A stretch of DNA of 64,000 bases from Motiliproteus coralliicola (GTDB lineage Bacteria > Pseudomonadota > Gammaproteobacteria > Pseudomonadales > Balneatricaceae): contig NZ_QQOH01000005.1 of assembly GCF_003345655.1 (NCBI RefSeq), positions 62,001 to 126,000 on the forward strand, read 5' to 3'. Shown here piece by piece: positions 8,858 to 16,428 of the stretch. The position numbers were made by a program, and so were the translations under genes. The notes under the pieces were generated by a model that made no database searches, was not told the origin of the DNA, and was given only the letters and a program-made list of their open reading frames with translations. Each line of letters begins with the position of its first letter. Within the stretch, counting starts at the first letter, position 1.

Positions 8858-9310
8858 TTAGGAATTGGTTTCTTTGTGGCGCTGATGGTTGTGGCAACCA
8901 TCCGGTTCACAGTGCTCGAGGGAGTCCAGGATGCCGCAGTCGGCGGCCTGACCCATGGGGTTGCGTTCATTGTTGCAGCGCTGCCGTAGTTGGCGAAGTT
9001 GCTGCTCGAGTCGCTGTAAGTCGTTGATCTGCTGTAGAACTTGGCTGATATGGCTGTCGATCATGCGGTTGACGTTATCGCAGCTCATGGCCGGGTGCTC
9101 GCGGCATTCAAGCAGGGTCGCGATCTCCTCCAGGCTGATATCCATACCCCGGCAATGACGGATAAACAGCAATCGCTCCTTATGGGTGTCGTTGTAGATC
9201 CGGTAGTTGCTGTCGCTGCGTGCCGGTGGCGGCATCAGCCCCTGCTTTTCGTAGAAGCGGATGGTGACGGTTTCGGTGCCGGTTTGACGGGCGAGTTCGC
9301 CGATACGCAT
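8858..9310 (-). CDS. cadR: MerR-family Cd(II)/Pb(II)-responsive regulator (CadR/PbrR-like)
   Basis: A 150-residue MerR-type activator. The winged helix-turn-helix MRIGELARQTG...RFYEKQGL is at 1-25, a dimerisation coiled coil spans about 85-112, and metal-binding cysteines are C77, C112 and C125. The tail is His/Cys-rich (C134, C139, H140, H142, H145), as in CadR proteins. Divergent transcription from cadA around a MerR-type operator supports control of that pump. The C112 to C125 spacing is longer than the six residues I recall between the two C-terminal ligands in CadR/PbrR. This may affect metal preference. Confidence 0.88.
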   Translation of the reverse strand: MRIGELARQTGTETVTIRFYEKQGLMPPPARSDSNYRIYNDTHKERLLFIRHCRGMDISLEEIATLLECREHPAMSCDNVNRMIDSHISQVLQQINDLQRLEQQLRQLRQRCNNERNPMGQAADCGILDSLEHCEPDGCHNHQRHKETNS

Positions 9311-9326
9311 GGCTTGTTCCTATCGC

Positions 9327-9357
9327 TTGACCTTATATCGACTATAAGGTTTAGGCT
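9327..9357 (+). promoter_or_regulatory. MerR-type operator/promoter of cadA
   Basis: -35 TTGACC (9327-9332) and -10 TAGGCT (9352-9357) are separated by an overlong 19-bp spacer. The spacer holds the perfect dyad ACCTTATA-TCGAC-TATAAGGT (9330-9350). The long spacer with a central dyad is the hallmark of MerR-family activation by DNA untwisting. The site overlaps the regulator's own leader, so autoregulation is likely. Confidence 0.9.
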
Positions 9358-9392
9358 TCCGGTAGATCAACTGAAACGACAAGGAGTGAACG

Positions 9393-11651
9393 GTGCCTGA
9401 CGTACTTTCCGATTGTGGCAGCTGCTGTGGAACCGGCAGCCAAAAGGCTCCGTCGGCGGAACCTGGCATGCAGCCCAAATCCGGTCTGCAGCTTAGCCGC
9501 TGGTATATTGAAGCGATGGATTGTCCGGTTGAAGAGCGGATGATCCGCAAGCGGTTGGAGTCGATGGCGGTGGTCGAGCAGCTTAGCTTCAATCTGCTCG
9601 ATCGAATCCTGAGTGTCAGCCATCCGCCGGCGGCCAGGAAAGAGATCGAACAGGCGCTAAGCGAGATCGGCTTTGCCGGACAACGGCTTGAGGCAGGTGC
9701 TCAATCTAAACCCCAACCGGGCAAGGCTGTAGAACCGAGCCTTTGGCAGAACTATGGGCGGCTGGCGTTAGCGGGGCTTGCGGCTCTGGCGGCCGAGCTG
9801 GGTCACTGGTTCAACTGGGGTGATCTGCTCGTGGTGGTTCTGGCATTGCTGGCTTTACTGCTCAGTGGTCCGACCATCTACCGTAAGGGCTGGCAGTCGA
9901 TCCGGCAGCGTGATCTGAATATCAATGCACTGATGTCGATTGCGGTCACCAGCGCGATGCTGATCGGCGAGTGGCCCGAAGCGGCGATGGTGATGGTGCT
10001 GTTTGCGCTGTCGGAGCGGGTCGAGGCCGCCTCGCTGGCAAGGGCGCGGGGAGCAATCCGCAATCTGATGGCACTGGCACCGGACAGTGCCCGGGTGCGA
10101 CAGGCTGATGGCGGTTGGAAAGAGGTGGCGGCCGCTGACGTAGGCGTCGGCAGCCGAATCCAGGTTCTGCCGGGGGAAAAGATCCCCCTCGACGGCCTGG
10201 TGCAGCGCGGAGAGTCGGCGGTCAATCAGGCGGCCGTTACCGGGGAAAGCCTGCCGGTGGATAAGTCGGTTGGTGATCCGCTGTTTGCCGGCACCCTCAA
10301 CGAAACCGGCCTATTGGAGGTCGAAGTGACGGCCGCTGCCGGTGACTCGACCATCGCCCGGATTATCCATCTGGTGGAGCAGGCCCAGAGCGAACGGGCA
10401 CCGATTCAGCGTTTTGTCGATCAATTCTCCCGTGTCTATACCCCGGCGGTACTGCTGCTGGCCTTGCTGGTAGCGGGTTTGGCACCGATGTTGTTGGACT
10501 GGAGCTGGGGTGATGCGATCTATCGGGCTCTGGTGTTGCTGGTGATTGCCTGTCCCTGTGCGCTGGTGATCTCGACCCCTGTGACCATCGTCAGCGGTCT
10601 GGCCACGGCGGCCCGGCACGGGGTGCTGATCAAGGGTGGTCTGTATCTGGAACAGGGACGCAAGCTGGGTGCCTTTGCGTTCGACAAGACCGGTACCCTG
10701 ACCGAGGGGCAACCCAGCGTGACTAGCTTGCAGCGCCTGGAGGGAGCCGGGAACTCTGGTGTTGATGATCCCGAAACCCAACGATTGCTCGGTTTGGCGG
10801 TTACCTTGGCTCAGCACTCCCAGCATCCGATCTCCAATGCGGTGGTGAATTTTGCCGAATCCTATCCGCTGGAACAGGATCCTGATTCGCTGCAACAGTT
10901 CCGTAGCGAGGCGGGGCGCGGACTCAGTGGTCTGATCCACGGGCAGCGCTACTGTCTCGGTAATCACCGCTGGCTGCATGAGCGTGGCGGCTGCAGTGCA
11001 ACTCTGGAGCAGCAGATGGCCGAGATCGAGCGCCGGGGCCAGACGGTGTTGGTACTCTGCCGCGACAACCAGCCGCTGTTGCTGTTTGCCATCGTCGATC
11101 AACCCCGCTCACACTCGGCGGCAGCGCTGCAATCCCTGCAGCAGTTGGGACTGCACAGCCGGATGCTGTCAGGGGATAACCAACATACGGTGGATGCGGT
11201 CGCAGCGCAGTTGGGGGTGGAGCAGGCCCACGGCGAGCTGCTGCCTGAGCAGAAGCTGGAGCAGCTGCGGCAGATGAAGCAGCAATATGGCTGCGTGGCG
11301 ATGGTAGGAGATGGGATCAACGACACACCGGCCCTGGCCCAGGCTGACATCGGTTTTGCGATGGCGGCAGCCGGTAGTGACAGCGCGATGGAAACCGCCG
11401 ATGTGGCGCTGATGGACGACAATTTGGAGAAACTGGGCGGCTTTGTTCGACTCAGTCAACGAACCGCGGTGTTGCTACGCCAGAACATCGCCCTGGCGCT
11501 GCTGATCAAAGCGGTATTTCTGCTGCTGGCGTTGACCGGCAATGCGACCCTATGGATGGCGGTGTTCGCCGATATGGGCGCCAGTCTGCTGGTGGTGTTC
11601 AACGGCTTGCGATTGCTGCGTTTCCAGATGCTGGGATCCCGCGCTGAATAG
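9393..11651 (+). CDS. cadA: Cd/Zn/Pb-exporting P1B-type ATPase
   Basis: A 752-residue P-type ATPase that exports divalent soft metals from the cytoplasm. A Cys cluster (CGSCCG) and a degenerate HMA domain with MDCPVEE form the N-terminal ~90 residues. Transmembrane segments, the actuator TGES loop, the membrane CPC motif (387-389) and the phosphorylation site DKTGT (from D431) follow, with the GDGIND hinge further on. The CPC motif plus MDCP start indicate the Zn/Cd/Pb subgroup. It uses a GTG start behind AAGGAG and is divergent from cadR. A rho-independent terminator follows at 11693. Confidence 0.95.
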   Translation: MPDVLSDCGSCCGTGSQKAPSAEPGMQPKSGLQLSRWYIEAMDCPVEERMIRKRLESMAVVEQLSFNLLDRILSVSHPPAARKEIEQALSEIGFAGQRLEAGAQSKPQPGKAVEPSLWQNYGRLALAGLAALAAELGHWFNWGDLLVVVLALLALLLSGPTIYRKGWQSIRQRDLNINALMSIAVTSAMLIGEWPEAAMVMVLFALSERVEAASLARARGAIRNLMALAPDSARVRQADGGWKEVAAADVGVGSRIQVLPGEKIPLDGLVQRGESAVNQAAVTGESLPVDKSVGDPLFAGTLNETGLLEVEVTAAAGDSTIARIIHLVEQAQSERAPIQRFVDQFSRVYTPAVLLLALLVAGLAPMLLDWSWGDAIYRALVLLVIACPCALVISTPVTIVSGLATAARHGVLIKGGLYLEQGRKLGAFAFDKTGTLTEGQPSVTSLQRLEGAGNSGVDDPETQRLLGLAVTLAQHSQHPISNAVVNFAESYPLEQDPDSLQQFRSEAGRGLSGLIHGQRYCLGNHRWLHERGGCSATLEQQMAEIERRGQTVLVLCRDNQPLLLFAIVDQPRSHSAAALQSLQQLGLHSRMLSGDNQHTVDAVAAQLGVEQAHGELLPEQKLEQLRQMKQQYGCVAMVGDGINDTPALAQADIGFAMAAAGSDSAMETADVALMDDNLEKLGGFVRLSQRTAVLLRQNIALALLIKAVFLLLALTGNATLWMAVFADMGASLLVVFNGLRLLRFQMLGSRAE

Positions 11652-11692
11652 TCCAGAGCAGCCGGTGATAAATGAACAGAAAACCAGTAAAC

Positions 11693-11714
11693 AAGCCGTT
11701 GATTGACGGCTTTT
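11693..11714 (+). terminator. Rho-independent terminator of cadA
   Basis: AAGCCGT (11693-11699) pairs with ACGGCTT (11706-11712) around a six-base loop and is followed by TTTT. It lies 42 bases past the cadA stop. Confidence 0.75.
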
Positions 11715-11855
11715 CACTGTTGCTGGCGTGGCCGCGCAGTACAATGAAATTGAGGAATATTAGAAAAATCTGATGCGCAGAAGGTATTCATTTGAGTCAC
11801 CTGTAAAAGCCTTCAGCATGACTAGAGTCAGCGCCGCAGGGTTAGGCGAAAGTGG

Positions 11856-11915
11856 GTGAGAAAGCGCAGTTTACGATCGGTAAATGAGCATTTTGAACCG
11901 ACTTTCAACGACAGC
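11856..11915 (+). repeat. Degenerate copy of a dispersed hairpin repeat
   Basis: Shares the block GCGCAG-TTAC-GTAA-GAGCATTTTGA and a following CG-TTT-AA-GAC pattern with the element at 21439-21580. Its inner stem is TTTAC-gatcg-GTAAA, where the other copy has CTTAC and GTAAG, a paired change. The 16-bp terminal inverted repeats of the other copy are missing here, so this looks like a worn or partial copy. Confidence 0.7.
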
Positions 11916-11963
11916 ATGGGGGCTGAATCGGTGATGCGGGAGGCTTGTAGGGAGGAGATGATC

Positions 11964-12380
11964 ATGACCAACCTAACCCGCTTCAATCGTCTGTTTGGCG
12001 ATACATTTTTCGATGACTTCTTCCGGCCAATGGATCCGAGTGGTTCCGATAAGCCGCCTGCGATCGATGTTCACGACAACGAAGATAGCTACCTGATCAA
12101 GGCTGACCTGCCGGGAATCAGCAAGGAGGATATCGAGGTCAAACTCGATAACGGCATCCTTACCATCAAAGCTGAGACCCATTCTGAAGACCGTGAGGAA
12201 AAGGATGGCAAGCTGATTCGGCAGGAGCGCCACTACGGTCAGTACCTGCGGCAGCTGTCGGTGGGTAGCGATGTGGATCCGAGTGCGGTCAAAGCCAACT
12301 TCGACAACGGGGTCTTGACCCTGAGCTTGCCGAAGCAGCAACGGCGGCTTCCGGAAGGCGTTAAGATCGATATCGGCTAA
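11964..12380 (+). CDS. Small heat-shock protein, Hsp20/alpha-crystallin family
   Basis: A 138-residue ATP-independent holdase chaperone. The N-terminal FNRLFGDTFFDDFFRP arm precedes an alpha-crystallin domain (about 30-130) with DLPGISKEDIEV, a LIRQERHYG strand and the closing FDNGVLTLSLPK. ATG 11964 is preferred because GGAGGAG lies six bases upstream; ATG 11958 is too close. Longer versions starting at 11856 would translate a repeat element. It belongs to the class A bacterial sHsps and is likely stress-induced, though no heat-shock promoter is evident. Confidence 0.9.
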   Translation: MTNLTRFNRLFGDTFFDDFFRPMDPSGSDKPPAIDVHDNEDSYLIKADLPGISKEDIEVKLDNGILTIKAETHSEDREEKDGKLIRQERHYGQYLRQLSVGSDVDPSAVKANFDNGVLTLSLPKQQRRLPEGVKIDIG

Positions 12381-12427
12381 CACAGACTCGAAATGACATC
12401 CCATGCTCGGGCACTACGGTTCTCGAG

Positions 12428-12458
12428 GGCCCTCATCCCCATTAAGGGGGTGAGGGCC
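12428..12458. terminator. Strong hairpin between convergent genes
   Basis: A 13-base-pair GC stem (12428-12440 with 12446-12458, one G-T pair) with a five-base loop sits between the sHsp gene and the convergent rhombosortase gene. The following T content is modest, so it may end transcription from both sides with variable efficiency. Confidence 0.65.
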
Positions 12459-12469
12459 GATTTATCTCT

Positions 12470-13081
12470 TCAGCGATAAAGCGTTGGCTGGCCCAATGGC
12501 GACGAATGCCGCCGGCGAGTTAATAGCCAGACGATCAACGCTGCCGCGACACCACACCAGTGGGCCGGGGCATAGAGTGGCCAACCCTGATCGGCCAACC
12601 AGGCCTGCTGTTGCAGGCTTTCACTGACCAACTTGGCCGCACCGGCGATCAGCGGCAGGGCGCTGATCAGATGGGGCTGTCGACGAAAATGTTGCCACAG
12701 CATCAGTGCTGCCGGGGCGTAGAGCAGTCCGGACAGACCGCAGTAACGGGCTAGCCCCCAGGATGACAGCAGCACCAGGTCCAGAATCAGCAGCGCCAGT
12801 GCCAGCGATAGCACCAGCAGACGCCGATCCTTGAACTCCAACCAACTGCCGAAGATCACAAAGCCGAGCAGATCCCACTGCAGGTGGGTGCTGTCGCTAT
12901 GGACCAGATGGCCGCTGAGCAGGCGCCACCACTGGCCCTGCTGCACTATCGCTTGATGGTCAAAACAGAACAGTGCCAAAGGATCGGCCACCCATCGCGA
13001 CGGCAGCAGGGCCAGACCGAGAGCAACCCCGGCAAGAGCCAGGGTCACCCAAGGGATCGAACAACGGATCCGGTTCATCAT
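12470..13081 (-). CDS. rrtA: Rhombosortase (rhomboid-family GlyGly-CTERM protease)
   Basis: A 203-residue intramembrane serine protease with about six helices. The rhomboid motif GHLVHSD is at 57-63, the active-site GLSG has the nucleophile Ser117, and the partner histidine is His174 in the AHWCG helix. Rhombosortases cleave and process proteins carrying a C-terminal GlyGly-CTERM tail. The gene just upstream in the same operon (9-base gap) encodes a protein with exactly such a tail, so enzyme and substrate are paired. Both catalytic residues are present and the length is normal. Confidence 0.92.
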   Translation of the reverse strand: MMNRIRCSIPWVTLALAGVALGLALLPSRWVADPLALFCFDHQAIVQQGQWWRLLSGHLVHSDSTHLQWDLLGFVIFGSWLEFKDRRLLVLSLALALLILDLVLLSSWGLARYCGLSGLLYAPAALMLWQHFRRQPHLISALPLIAGAAKLVSESLQQQAWLADQGWPLYAPAHWCGVAAALIVWLLTRRRHSSPLGQPTLYR

Positions 13082-13090
13082 CCTCTCCGA

Positions 13091-15319
13091 TTAACTCAAG
13101 CGGATCCGATGACGACGGCCCCAAAGAGCACTGAGTGCCAGCAGGCCGATCAGCAGCAACAGCGAGGGGTCCAGTGCGCCGCCGCCACTTCCGCCACGTT
13201 GAGAGTTGCTCAGGGTCGAACGCTCGCCGCTGAATATCGGCGGGTTGGCCGCGGGTTGCGCATTGCCATTGCTGTTGGAATGGGCACTGTCGGTCTGACC
13301 GCTGTCGGCGCTGGAGCCGTTGTTGGTCGAGCCGGACTGCTGCCAGTTCTGGCTGCGGTTCTGGCGGGCCTGATGCTCGGTCTCGACGCGCTTCTGGTTG
13401 CGACGTTCGATCCCCAACTGTTGGAACACCTGCTCTTCGACCACCAGCAGCGAGGTGTAGTCGGTGACCAGTCCGTACTGAACCGCCAGGTCGGTGATCG
13501 CCTGCTTGGTATCACTCTCGACCGACGCATCACCGGCGTAGTAGTCCTGTTGTTGTTGCAGCGCTTCGATCTGGCGCAGCGCCCAGAGCCGTTCCAGTTC
13601 CGGGTGATCGCTGGATTGGGCCGGCAGCTGGACCCGGGTCTGGTAGGTTTTCTTATCGGTGCCGATCTGGCCGCTGAGGCGTACCTTAGTGTCGCCGTCA
13701 CCGAAGTAGTGGCCCATCAACACCAGCTGCTGGCCACGGTACAGCGGCGGTAGTTTGGCCGGAGTCAGGTCGGTCACCCGCACACCGTCGATCTCCACCT
13801 TCAGATCACGCAGCGCGGCATGGTTGAGCTTGGTGGCGGCTTGCATCAGTCGGCCCATCACATCGTCGGCGTTGGAGATCTGCGAGGCGAAACCGTTCGA
13901 GACCTCGGTCATCCCCTGAAGTAGCGGACGATTGGCGCTGTTGCCCATCACGAAGGTGAACAACCGTACATCGGCTTGTTGCAGCAATTTCAGGAAGGCC
14001 CGTTTTTCGGTGGTACCGACATTGGCGACCCCATCGGTCACCAGCACCAACGCGCTGGCCCGGTCGCTGTCGAGGCCGGTAATCCCCTTCTTCAGACCCG
14101 CGTAGAGGTTGGTACTGCCGCCGACGCCATTTTGCTGCAGCTTGTTGATCAGCGCGTCAATCCGTTGCGGCTCCACCGGTTGGTAGCCACCGCTCAGATC
14201 TTTTGCCTGCTTGCTGAAGGTGATCAGGCGGAAGCGGTCCCCGCTGGGCAGCTTCTGCAATCCCTGACGGACCCCTTCGAGCAGGGTGGCGTATTTGCCG
14301 GCCATCGAGCCGGAGGTATCGAGGACAAAGACCCAGTCGCGGTTGCCGCTGATCGGCGGCAGCTCGTTACCCGGGGTCAGGGTCAGCATAAAGGTCCCCT
14401 GCTTGGCGTCCGGGGCACGGTAACTGACCAGGTCCACCGCACCGGGCAGCCCTTCGGCCAGGCGCCAGTACAGAAGAATGTCGCGGCTAAGGTCGGCCAC
14501 CGGCTGGTGTTGTTGGGCAGGGGCGGATTGGAGCGATTGCGCTTCGGCCAGCGCGGCATCGGTTTGGGCTTCAGCAGCGGCCGTCGGGGTTGGGTTGCCC
14601 AGCGTTATGTGCCAGTGCTTGGGGCCCTGGTTGCTGATCACTGCCTGGGGGTGTTGCGGCATCCGCAGTTCGTCGATCGGGTAGCGTGAGCGCAGTTCCA
14701 GCTCGAAACCGAAGTCCTGCTCGACCTTTTCGTTGCGAAGCCAGAAGGCCTTCTTGTGCTCGTCGACGCCACCGTCCTCCAGCGGGTAGAGAAAGCGGCC
14801 GATACTGTTGTCGATCTCGGCCGGTTGTACATAGACCAGTCGAATTTTGACCTGGTCGTTGGCTTTGACCGGGTAGACCCGGCTGTCGAAGGTGCGGTAG
14901 TCGTCCTGTTCGGTCAGCGCGGTGCGGTTACCGGCCGCTTTTTGATCATTGTAGATCTGACGGGCCTGCTGCTTGGCGACCACTTCGCCGGTGACCGGCT
15001 TGCCGTCGATCCAGTAGCTGAACTCACCCACGGCCGCCTGTTCCGGGACCGGGAAGCTGTAGACCGCCTCCAGATCCTGGCTGTGGGGGTTGGTGAAGAC
15101 TTGATCGATCCGGGTGGTGGCGTAGCCGTCTTCGATCACGACCTTGACCTGATGGGAGTGGATCTTCAGCTCCGGCAGGCTGCTGTTGGCTGGACGCAGC
15201 AGTCCGGCGGCATCGGCGCTGAGACTAACCCCGGCCAGCAGGCCGAACGCGGCACAGGCGCCGCAGATCTTGCCCGCTATTGATCGATAAAGGGATCGGT
15301 ATCCTGATGTGAGTGGCAT
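13091..15319 (-). CDS. VIT and VWA domain surface protein with GlyGly-CTERM tail
   Basis: A 742-residue exported protein resembling inter-alpha-trypsin inhibitor heavy-chain-like bacterial proteins. A signal segment at about 17-38 is followed by a VIT domain (about 45-170). The von Willebrand A domain at 327-500 has the MIDAS motif D334-x-S336-x-S338. Then come a long helical region and an Asn/Ser/Gly-rich linker. The C-terminus has a Gly-rich motif (about 709-714), a Leu-rich helix and RRHR, the GlyGly-CTERM signal processed by the adjacent rhombosortase. Probably an adhesive or metal-ion-dependent binding protein released to or held at the surface; the ligand is unknown. Confidence 0.9.
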   Translation of the reverse strand: MPLTSGYRSLYRSIAGKICGACAAFGLLAGVSLSADAAGLLRPANSSLPELKIHSHQVKVVIEDGYATTRIDQVFTNPHSQDLEAVYSFPVPEQAAVGEFSYWIDGKPVTGEVVAKQQARQIYNDQKAAGNRTALTEQDDYRTFDSRVYPVKANDQVKIRLVYVQPAEIDNSIGRFLYPLEDGGVDEHKKAFWLRNEKVEQDFGFELELRSRYPIDELRMPQHPQAVISNQGPKHWHITLGNPTPTAAAEAQTDAALAEAQSLQSAPAQQHQPVADLSRDILLYWRLAEGLPGAVDLVSYRAPDAKQGTFMLTLTPGNELPPISGNRDWVFVLDTSGSMAGKYATLLEGVRQGLQKLPSGDRFRLITFSKQAKDLSGGYQPVEPQRIDALINKLQQNGVGGSTNLYAGLKKGITGLDSDRASALVLVTDGVANVGTTEKRAFLKLLQQADVRLFTFVMGNSANRPLLQGMTEVSNGFASQISNADDVMGRLMQAATKLNHAALRDLKVEIDGVRVTDLTPAKLPPLYRGQQLVLMGHYFGDGDTKVRLSGQIGTDKKTYQTRVQLPAQSSDHPELERLWALRQIEALQQQQDYYAGDASVESDTKQAITDLAVQYGLVTDYTSLLVVEEQVFQQLGIERRNQKRVETEHQARQNRSQNWQQSGSTNNGSSADSGQTDSAHSNSNGNAQPAANPPIFSGERSTLSNSQRGGSGGGALDPSLLLLIGLLALSALWGRRHRIRLS

Positions 15320-15501
15320 GGTTTCTCTCCTCTGATGGGCCGCTTGGGCCTGGGATCAAGCCTTGTTCTGGTTCGGCTTGTGGTTGCGGCTAGTGTGTCG
15401 AGGAGAGAGCGGAGCGGTTAGCACTATCGGCTGGGTAGCATCTGGTGATACCCGGCGTGTTATCTGATGGATGAGGGGGTTGTTTCTGGATCTAAACCGG
15501 G

Positions 15502-16239
15502 TTAGCGCTGGTAGTCGCTGAACAGGCTCGATTGCCACTGCCGCATCGCCACCACCAGAGTGGTGCCGTGACGCTGATCCAGGGGTAGCGATGCATCCTT
15601 GCGGCACTGGTCGGTAAACTCGTTGAGCAGCTTTTGCATCCGCTGTTGCAGCTCGCCGTTGCTCTGGGTTGAGATCAGTCCATTGGTCACCAGCAGTTGG
15701 TCGGAGCTCTTGGCAAATGAGGCCTGGAAAAACTCCTGTTTAATCCGTTGATGGAAGAACTGCTGAATCGGACCACCCGGCAACCAGTTGAAGTTGGGGG
15801 CGATGCGCAGCTTGATCCGGTTATTGGGCAACAGCTCGATCACGTGGAGGCGATCCAGCATCGCCAGTTTCTGAATCAGCAGCGTGGGCTCGAGCTGGTA
15901 TTGATCCAGAATATCCTGATAGCCGTAACCGTTGATGCAGCAGATCGCTACCAGCAGCAGCGGGGTGTCGTCGATCAGTTGTTGCTCCTGTTCGCGGGTT
16001 AATTGACTCAGTTGGCGCTGCTCTCGGGACATCTGCTGGATCAGTTCGGTAAACTCCAGATCGATGGCGTCGCAGATCTTCTCCAGTCGCGGCAGTGAAA
16101 TTTCACCATCGCGAAACAAGCGTTTAATCGAAGCTTCGCTAAGCTCAAGCAACGTGGCGACATCCTGATAGGTCTTGCCGCTGGCTTTGAGCTGGCGTTT
16201 CAACGTGGCGATCAGGGCGTTGGTCTGGGGATGATTCAT
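15502..16239 (-). CDS. XRE-family transcriptional regulator
   Basis: A 245-residue protein. Its N-terminal helix-turn-helix (residues 8-65, KTYQDVATLLELSEASIKRLF) is of the Cro/XRE type. The C-terminal ~175 residues are helical with no motif I recognise; they may be a ligand or oligomerisation domain. It is transcribed divergently from the aas-like gene at 16429, so it may control that gene, itself, or the VIT-VWA gene 182 bases downstream on the same strand. The intergenic 16240-16428 shows no obvious dyad. Confidence 0.85.
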   Translation of the reverse strand: MNHPQTNALIATLKRQLKASGKTYQDVATLLELSEASIKRLFRDGEISLPRLEKICDAIDLEFTELIQQMSREQRQLSQLTREQEQQLIDDTPLLLVAICCINGYGYQDILDQYQLEPTLLIQKLAMLDRLHVIELLPNNRIKLRIAPNFNWLPGGPIQQFFHQRIKQEFFQASFAKSSDQLLVTNGLISTQSNGELQQRMQKLLNEFTDQCRKDASLPLDQRHGTTLVVAMRQWQSSLFSDYQR

Positions 16240-16428
16240 AGTCCATTACTCGTTAGGGAACCTATGAGCAGGTCCTGGCAGATTCCTTGGTATCGAAAGG
16301 TTACATAATGCGATACTTTGGGTGCGCCTGCGAGTGACTTTGGATAAAAAAGTAATGCTTAGCTGCACCTTTAGACAGAGTGGACGGAAGTTGATTGTAC
16401 TTCCGGCAACCCACAGGGAATCGTTACG

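Larger units (their letters stand above)
11652..11963. other. 312-bp intergenic region between cadA and the sHsp gene
   Basis: Contains the cadA terminator (11693-11714) and a degraded copy of a dispersed repeat (11856-11915). The small heat-shock gene's Shine-Dalgarno GGAGGAG is at 11951-11957. I found no convincing sigma-32 or sigma-70 promoter by eye. The frame of the sHsp gene stays open upstream to 11856, but that part is repeat sequence. Confidence 0.6.
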
